A stretch of DNA of 9,855 nt, from assembly GCA_945827465.1 (NCBI GenBank), contig CALZOH010000119.1, positions 1-9,855 on the forward strand. The letters run 5' to 3'. The notes below the pieces were generated by a model. That model did no database searches, was not told the origin of the DNA, and saw nothing but the letters and a program-made list of their open reading frames with translations. Positions within the stretch are counted from its first letter, which is position 1. Every line of letters starts with the position of its first letter. Origin of the DNA: an uncultured Prevotellaceae bacterium (GTDB lineage Bacteria; Bacteroidota; Bacteroidia; Bacteroidales; Bacteroidaceae). Positions 5,051 to 9,855 of the stretch are shown here, one piece after another. The translations under genes were made by a program, and so were the position numbers.

Positions 5051-8000
5051 ATGCAAAAGAAGACGATGTGGGCAAAGTTAGTTGCCCTATGCTTGCTATT
5101 TCTTGTATGCGGTGTTGGATGGACTCCTGCGAATGCTCAGGAAGCTATGGCAGAAGGCTATTACTACATCTCACGAACGAATGGCAATGGATTGTATCTT
5201 TATCAAGCAGAGGATGTGGCTGAACCGTGGCGCATTCAGGAAGGCGCTTTTGCTATTCCTGTCACTCCAACCAAGGCAGAAGCACCTTACATCTTTGAGG
5301 TAAAGCAGTATGGTGAAGGCTTTTCAGTGAAGAGCCTTAGTAGTGGTCAGTATTGGGGCCGTCAGCCGAATCAAGGACGTGGCGAAGGTCTTGGTTGGGT
5401 AGATTCTCCAGTTGCATTCGATATCGTGTATGATGCCAGTCAGTTGGGTTACTCTGTCCAGAATATGGAAGAGAGCAATCGTTATTGGGTGATGTCGTGG
5501 GGTGATGGTTGTGCCAGTTATACGGCGCAAGGCAACACCGGCGTAAGCCGTTTCTGGGAGTTCACAGCTATTCCTCAAGAACAAATTGATAATATCGACA
5601 GTGCTGAGGGTATTGTTGAAGTAGAGGATGGTAGTGTAGAAGATGGTTACTACTATATTTCTCTGCCTTATGCCGGCGAGAGAAACGGCTATCTGGTACC
5701 TGTTGAGATGACCAATTTCTGGTATCTGGGCAGTCTGCCGCTCGTGGAAAGCGACAATTCGTTCATCTTCCATATTTCCAAGTTGGAAAATGGCAATTAT
5801 CGCATCAAAAATTGCGGTAGTCAGAATTTGACTTACTTCAGTTCTTATGTGAAGGGCGACGCCAACAGTCCGCAGGTTTTCATGAATGGAAACATGGAGG
5901 CGGAGAACTCCTTTAAGTTCTATAGTGACGGAAGCGTGACTATTTACACCACCGATAATGCCAATAATTTGCGTGTAAACAACTCCGGAATGATAGAGAA
6001 TCATCCGAATATAGATGTTAATTCATACATGAAGTTGATTCCTGTGCCCGAGTCGAAGGTTACAGCTGCATTGCGTTTGCAGGAAGTGATTACCGACGCC
6101 AAGGGTCTGCGTTTTGAGGCCGGAATCAATCCTGGACAACTTCCCGATGCTGCTTACAATGAATTCAGCGCATCGCTTAGCAAGGCAGAGGCTGCGTCGG
6201 CCGGTACCGAAGATGCTGCTATCGAAGAATTGAAGGCTGCCATTGTGAAGGCTCAGGCCAATGTGATTCCGCTTGCCGACGGTTACTACCGCATCTGCAA
6301 TCAGGATATGGGTACTTTCTTCTGCCCGGTATGGAAAACTTGGCAGGGCGAAACAGGTTGGTGGCTCGGACATATCATTACTGACGAAACCGATCCTGCT
6401 ACTATCTGGCACATTACTACTGCTTCCGACGGTTCTCGCATCATGAAGAACTGTGGTAATCAGGATTCCTCTTATTTCAAGGCCAGCGCCGGAGGTAATG
6501 CGTGGGGCTTGATTCGTATGACCGGAACGCAGAGGATTACCCATGAGTTTATTCAGGAATATAGCAACGTATATCGTATCTTTGGTAGTGACAATACCAC
6601 CGCTTATCGCGATGCCACCAGTGAATATGTATGTACAATGACCGACTTCTCTCCAACGGTTTATTGGAACATTTTGAAGGTTGACGAGAGCGAAATAACA
6701 GCTTTCACCCGCCTGCATGAAGTTATTGCTGATGCTGCTGGTGCAATTGCTGACATGCATATCGGTGCAGACCCGGGTATGGCCGGTGGTGATCCGAGTG
6801 CGCTTAATGAAGTTATTGCTAAAGCTCGCGCAGCGTTTGAACAGGGCTCAGCTTCAGATAGTGAGGTAGAGGCGCTCATTGCTGAACTCACAACGGCTCT
6901 TGCTGACTTCAATGCTCAAGACCATAGTCCTGTTGGCATCGTTGATGGTGGCTATTATTATATGGTTAATGCCTGGCCGACTTGGCTTACTGGCTATAAC
7001 AAGGCCGAAGTGGCTATGTATGCTACTGATGAGAACACGCTGAAGTGGTCCGTATTTAACCCCAATGATCCTACTTACGTGTTTAAGTTCATTAAGAAGG
7101 ATGATGATTCGTTCTACATCCAGAATCTGCAGTATGAAAACTATGTTGGTAATCAGATAAAGCAGAATACGCCTATTCCGATGACCAGTGAACCGATGGT
7201 AGCCCAGATGGCTTCTAACATTTCAGGTTCTTTGCAGTGGAACATCTACAGTGCCGAGAATCAGGTGAGCTATCACACCGGCGACCACAACAATGGTAAT
7301 GCCTCTAACGGTAATGTGGTGATTTGGAACGGAGGTCTTAATAGTGCTTCGGCATGGTATATTCGCAGAATTACAGATGAAGAGCTAATTGAACGTCTGA
7401 GGAAAGAGGGTGAGCAAAACCGTATTATTCGTTCTTACGAAAAGGCACTTGCTGTTGCTCAGCCGGCTTTGAAAGCTGTTTACAGATACAACTCCAATAG
7501 AGATCTCCCGTTGATTACGGAAGCTGATAACGATGATCCGGAGCATTGCCAGTTCTGGGCTTCTCAAGAGCCGAGTGCAAAGGGTGATTATTCTAATTAC
7601 AGCAATCTGATTGACGGTAATCACGGAACATGCTTCCAGTCTACTTGGGACGCTTCTGTAGCTGCACCGCCTCAGCCCTTCCAGGTTGACTTGCGCGACC
7701 ATCCAGTGAGCGATTTCGAGTTCTATTTCGGTCTGCGCGACGGTTCTTGGGGTATGAAGGAGCTTTGGACCGACGTTACGCTCTATGCTACTAACGATCC
7801 TGACGTGGCTTCTGAGGCTACCGTTGATCCGGAAAAGTGGGCCAAGATAGGTGATTATTCGGACCTGCCTACAAACTTTGATTACAATGGCAGCAACCGA
7901 GGATTCTATTATCAGATTCGCAATATGGGCGATAAGTATCGTTTCTTGCGCTTCTTGGTAAACAAAACTTATGAGCCGCAGGGTAATATGATGTACACTC

Positions 8001-9640
8001 TTGGTGAGTTCCAAGTGTATGAAGTTGCCTTCGACGAGGTCAACTCTCCGTATGCTTATGTACCGGGCCTGAAAGAGGCTTCCGACAAGTTGAGTGAGTT
8101 GATAGACCAGGCACTGCAGAAGATTGCTGACCGAAATGCTACCCTTGAAGACGTCGAAGCGCTGCAGGCTGCAGCCCAGGTGGTGCTTGACATGACACCC
8201 AATACCGACCCGATTGAGGCCGAGTTGGCTGCTGTCAAGAAGTACATAGCATCGTTTGATGAAGGTACAGAATGGGGTGATGTGGGAAGCGAAGAATGGT
8301 CGGCCATTCAGCAAGCTATTGAAGCGGCCGAAGCTTACGACCACGAGAAACCGTTGCGTTCTGATCTCGACACGCGTCTGGCTAACCTTCAGTCGGCCTT
8401 TGCTCTCTATAAGAGTCAGCAACTCATGCCTGAGCCCAACAAGTGGTATTACATCGTAAATACCGACCAGTCGCGTCCCGGTGACCGGGCACAAGGTGGT
8501 ACGGGTGACATTTGGAGTACTTGGGTAGACGGAACCGTGATTTATCCGGCGAGTGCCAATACTCGTGAGGCGCACTATGAAAGTGATTATGCCATTACCT
8601 GGGGCTATGCCGAGCACATTGCCGACGGAAATGGTGGTCACACTACGGTTATAGACGACTCTCGTATCTCCAACCCGATTTGCCAATGGCGCTTGGTTGA
8701 AATAGAGGGTAAGGAAGGTCAGTATGCCATTCAGAACCGTATGACCGGTTACTACATGGGTGTATTTGCCAACCACTATGGTCGCAATGCACTTACGGCA
8801 ACTCCGGTGCCTTACACCGTCAGTCTGTTGAAGAGCGGTCAGCTCAGCATTGTTTGTGCCGATCCGGCCAATACCGACAAGCGTCCTCTCCATGCCAGTG
8901 GTGACGGTTGGTTGTGCTCTTGGGAAGGTGGTGCCGACAGTCCTTCTTCTTGGACACTTGAAGAGGTACCGGGTGAAGACGACCTCGAGTTCCTCGAAGT
9001 TGAAATTCCCAACAATTACATCGGTATTACTACGCTGCCCTTTGCCTTCGACAATGAAGATATAGCCGAGCTGAATTCCGACAATGGTATCGAAACCTAT
9101 ACCATCAAGGGTATTTCGGCCGATGGCACCGAGCTTGAGTTGACCAAGAAGACTACCTTCGAAGCCGGTGAGCCCTTCATCATTGCTGCCGGCGATTACG
9201 AGGCATACGATGAAGATAATATCACCTGGACATCATTTGCCATACCTTCTTCCATCCATACGTTCGTGACCGAGGCCAAGACCGTGAACGGTTTGGTAGG
9301 TGCGCTGGATTATACTCCGGTGGGCAAGAGCGGTTACGGCGTGATATTTGACGCCGTGCTCCAAGCCTCAACGGCCGAGACATGTGTAGACGGACAGAGT
9401 GGTTATATCAATCCTTCGTTGATCGTTTACAACGACGCTGCCGAGACCGATGCCGTAGTGAAGATTTCTTCTCCGCTTACCGGTGTGAAGTCGGCTCTTG
9501 CAGCTAAGAAGGCTGCCGGTGGTAATATTTACACCATCGATGGCCGCCTGGTGAAGAAGAATGTATCCGCTGACAAGGCTACCCAAGGCTTGCAGAAAGG
9601 TATTTACATTGTGAAAGGAAAGAAAGTGGTAGTGAAATAA
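5051..9640 (+). CDS. Giant multi-domain secreted/surface protein (trefoil-like, FIVAR-like, discoidin modules)
   Basis: A 1529-residue exported protein, probably cell-surface or secreted and carbohydrate- or matrix-binding. Order: signal peptide 1-29 (ends ANA); trefoil-like module A 36-175; B 199-332; FIVAR-like helical spacer 338-404; module C 411-544; second spacer 549-623; module D 634-775; helical linker 776-815; discoidin (F5/8 type C-like) domain 820-992, with NLIDGNHGT at 852-860; a longer helical region 998-1128; module E 1130-1308; a beta-rich domain 1309-1485; and a sorting-like tail 1488-1529. The modules share a GYYYI-type opening, a central G-x-Y-x-I-x-N strand and a closing W-x-I/F. 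These resemble ricin-lectin-like folds, but the assignment is by eye. Cysteines in the signal peptide lack a lipobox, so it is not an obvious lipoprotein. No hydrolase or protease active site was seen. It has its own promoter and terminator and is therefore monocistronic. Adhesin or glycan capture is the best guess. Confidence 0.88.
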   Translation: MQKKTMWAKLVALCLLFLVCGVGWTPANAQEAMAEGYYYISRTNGNGLYLYQAEDVAEPWRIQEGAFAIPVTPTKAEAPYIFEVKQYGEGFSVKSLSSGQYWGRQPNQGRGEGLGWVDSPVAFDIVYDASQLGYSVQNMEESNRYWVMSWGDGCASYTAQGNTGVSRFWEFTAIPQEQIDNIDSAEGIVEVEDGSVEDGYYYISLPYAGERNGYLVPVEMTNFWYLGSLPLVESDNSFIFHISKLENGNYRIKNCGSQNLTYFSSYVKGDANSPQVFMNGNMEAENSFKFYSDGSVTIYTTDNANNLRVNNSGMIENHPNIDVNSYMKLIPVPESKVTAALRLQEVITDAKGLRFEAGINPGQLPDAAYNEFSASLSKAEAASAGTEDAAIEELKAAIVKAQANVIPLADGYYRICNQDMGTFFCPVWKTWQGETGWWLGHIITDETDPATIWHITTASDGSRIMKNCGNQDSSYFKASAGGNAWGLIRMTGTQRITHEFIQEYSNVYRIFGSDNTTAYRDATSEYVCTMTDFSPTVYWNILKVDESEITAFTRLHEVIADAAGAIADMHIGADPGMAGGDPSALNEVIAKARAAFEQGSASDSEVEALIAELTTALADFNAQDHSPVGIVDGGYYYMVNAWPTWLTGYNKAEVAMYATDENTLKWSVFNPNDPTYVFKFIKKDDDSFYIQNLQYENYVGNQIKQNTPIPMTSEPMVAQMASNISGSLQWNIYSAENQVSYHTGDHNNGNASNGNVVIWNGGLNSASAWYIRRITDEELIERLRKEGEQNRIIRSYEKALAVAQPALKAVYRYNSNRDLPLITEADNDDPEHCQFWASQEPSAKGDYSNYSNLIDGNHGTCFQSTWDASVAAPPQPFQVDLRDHPVSDFEFYFGLRDGSWGMKELWTDVTLYATNDPDVASEATVDPEKWAKIGDYSDLPTNFDYNGSNRGFYYQIRNMGDKYRFLRFLVNKTYEPQGNMMYTLGEFQVYEVAFDEVNSPYAYVPGLKEASDKLSELIDQALQKIADRNATLEDVEALQAAAQVVLDMTPNTDPIEAELAAVKKYIASFDEGTEWGDVGSEEWSAIQQAIEAAEAYDHEKPLRSDLDTRLANLQSAFALYKSQQLMPEPNKWYYIVNTDQSRPGDRAQGGTGDIWSTWVDGTVIYPASANTREAHYESDYAITWGYAEHIADGNGGHTTVIDDSRISNPICQWRLVEIEGKEGQYAIQNRMTGYYMGVFANHYGRNALTATPVPYTVSLLKSGQLSIVCADPANTDKRPLHASGDGWLCSWEGGADSPSSWTLEEVPGEDDLEFLEVEIPNNYIGITTLPFAFDNEDIAELNSDNGIETYTIKGISADGTELELTKKTTFEAGEPFIIAAGDYEAYDEDNITWTSFAIPSSIHTFVTEAKTVNGLVGALDYTPVGKSGYGVIFDAVLQASTAETCVDGQSGYINPSLIVYNDAAETDAVVKISSPLTGVKSALAAKKAAGGNIYTIDGRLVKKNVSADKATQGLQKGIYIVKGKKVVVK
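5645..6925 (+). repeat. Tandem duplication of a trefoil-like + FIVAR-like unit (coding)
   Basis: Within the giant protein, residues 199-404 and 411-623 are two copies of one composite unit at an offset of 212-213 residues. GYYYI at 199 aligns with GYYRI at 411; KNCG at 253-256 with KNCG at 466-469; and TAALRLQEVITDA at 338-350 with TAFTRLHEVIADA at 550-562 (9 of 13 identical). The rest has diverged, so the duplication is old. Modules A, D and E are more distant relatives. Confidence 0.75.
7508..8026 (+). other. Discoidin / F5/8 type C-like domain of the giant protein
   Basis: Residues 820-992. The segment after FWASQ carries the typical N-L-I-D-G-N-x-G-T start (852-860), followed by F-Q-S-T-W, a PFQVDL strand, the long variable region with DVTLYATND, and a closing RFLRFLV ... 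LGEFQVYE. These are the usual landmarks of F5/8C carbohydrate- or lipid-binding jelly-roll domains in Bacteroidetes proteins. Ligand unknown. Confidence 0.7.
9512..9637 (+). other. C-terminal sorting-like tail (type IX secretion type A-like)
   Basis: Residues 1488-1529 contain IYTIDGRLVKK (1493-1503) and end GIYIVKGKKVVVK (1517-1529). The pattern of an IY-x-x-x-G-R/Q-x-V strand, a variable loop, then G-I/V-Y-I-V-x-G-K-x-V-x-V-K at the very end is the common Prevotella/Bacteroides form of T9SS-type C-terminal domains. It implies outer-membrane export and surface attachment if the host has a type IX system, which this window cannot show. Confidence 0.65.
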
Positions 9641-9645
9641 TCCTT

Positions 9646-9717
9646 TCAAAGCATTCATATAATAAAGAGGGGGAGAGTCGAGAGGCTTTCCCCCTTTTTT
9701 AGAGCGTGATGCTTTGA
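9646..9717. repeat. Outer inverted repeat enclosing the terminator
   Basis: TCAAAGCAT at 9646-9654 is the exact reverse complement of ATGCTTTGA at 9709-9717, and G-U pairs extend it slightly on both sides (9644-9655 with 9708-9719). The terminator hairpin sits entirely inside. In RNA this would be a long-range stem around the terminator. Confidence 0.65.
9664..9700 (+). terminator. Intrinsic terminator with GNRA tetraloop after the giant gene
   Basis: The stem 9664-9679 pairs with 9684-9699 without interruption (16 pairs including 3 G-U), centred on GGGGG 9669-9673 / CCCCC 9690-9694. A C-G pair closes a GAGA tetraloop at 9680-9683. The T-run 9695-9700 both pairs with the left A-tract and serves as the U-tract. 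It lies 24 bp past the stop codon. Confidence 0.88.
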
Positions 9718-9778
9718 GGTGAACCCGCTATTCTCTCAGGTCAAGAACGCCGATAGCCGTGATGGAAAAATCGTACTC

Positions 9779-9797
9779 CAACCTGGAGAGAAGGTTG
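9779..9797. repeat. Small perfect hairpin downstream of the terminator
   Basis: CAACCT 9779-9784 pairs with AGGTTG 9792-9797 around a 7-nt loop. The loop side (CCTGGAGAGAA, 9782-9792) also nearly matches TTCTCTCAGG at 9731-9740 in inverted orientation, with one extra base. Function unknown. Confidence 0.4.
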
Positions 9798-9855
9798 TGC
9801 GGTCATAGCAAAGCCTCACTTGAGTGTCAAGAAAGCCTCATGTGGTCATAGCAAA
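9798..9855. repeat. Short degenerate direct repeats running off the window end
   Basis: GGTCATAGCAAA occurs at 9801-9812 and 9844-9855 (14 of 15 when extended to 9798 and 9841; spacing 43 bp). AAAGCCTCA occurs at 9810-9818 and 9832-9840 (spacing 22 bp). Between the two AAAGCCTCA copies is a perfect small palindrome CTTGA-GTG-TCAAG (9819-9831). The pattern reads as alternating ~21-22-bp units, with the third unit cut by the window edge. No coding sequence is evident across 9718-9855. Confidence 0.6.

Noticed and set aside
5090..5112. Lipobox at Cys14 or Cys20 of the giant protein
   Set aside because: The residues before each cysteine (VAL-C, FLV-C) do not fit a lipobox; ANA at 27-29 gives a normal signal-peptidase I site.
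7385..8893. 502-aa minus-strand open frame opposite the giant gene
   Set aside because: It is the antisense of a clearly coding, domain-rich gene; the translation shows no recognisable family, signal or domain. Other long minus-strand frames (5324-6004, 6023-6760, 1613-2512) are rejected for the same reason.
9798..9855. CRISPR array
   Set aside because: Repeat units are only about 12-15 bp, imperfect and unevenly spaced (22 and 43 bp), and no cas genes are present.

Overview
The window looks like chromosomal DNA from a member of the Bacteroidales, most likely Prevotellaceae or Bacteroidaceae. The basis is two perfect Bacteroides-type -7 promoter boxes (TAnnTTTG) ahead of genes, AT-rich start regions mostly without Shine-Dalgarno sequences, an ECF sigma/DUF4252 cluster, and a large exported protein ending in a type IX secretion-like tail. 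All genes I accept are on the + strand.

Layout. 1-493 holds no convincing gene. Inside it, 132-305 is a 174-bp element with 23-bp terminal inverted repeats (22/23 matching) and nested internal pairing almost to the centre, so it can fold as one long hairpin. A -7 box lies only 7 bp before the start codon of argB (494-1279), suggesting a nearly leaderless mRNA. An exported alkaline phosphatase (1298-2998) follows after 18 bp and is closed by a strong intrinsic terminator (3025-3089). The next unit starts at once: a candidate ECF-type promoter (3099-3124), an ECF sigma factor (3148-3654), a one-pass membrane protein that is the probable anti-sigma factor (3644-4141, TTG start overlapping the sigma gene), and an exported DUF4252 protein (4157-4681). 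A second strong terminator ends this unit at 4781-4822.

After a 228-bp spacer with its own -7 box comes one very large gene (5051-9640, 1529 aa). It encodes a secreted or surface protein built from repeated beta-trefoil-like (ricin-lectin-like) modules, alpha-helical FIVAR-like spacers, a discoidin (F5/8 type C-like) domain and a C-terminal sorting-like tail. I see no catalytic domain, so a glycan-binding or adhesin role is the best inference. It ends at a GNRA-capped terminator, itself enclosed by an outer 9-bp inverted repeat. The last ~60 bp contain short degenerate direct repeats cut off by the window edge.

How the parts relate. argB and the phosphatase probably share a transcript. The sigma, membrane and DUF4252 genes form a separate, probably self-activating envelope-signalling unit. 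The large surface protein is transcribed alone from a housekeeping-type promoter. I did not find a clearly unprecedented multi-gene system. The most unusual items are the 132-305 hairpin element, the candidate autoregulatory ECF promoter placed directly behind a terminator, and the modular giant protein with a visible 212-residue tandem duplication.
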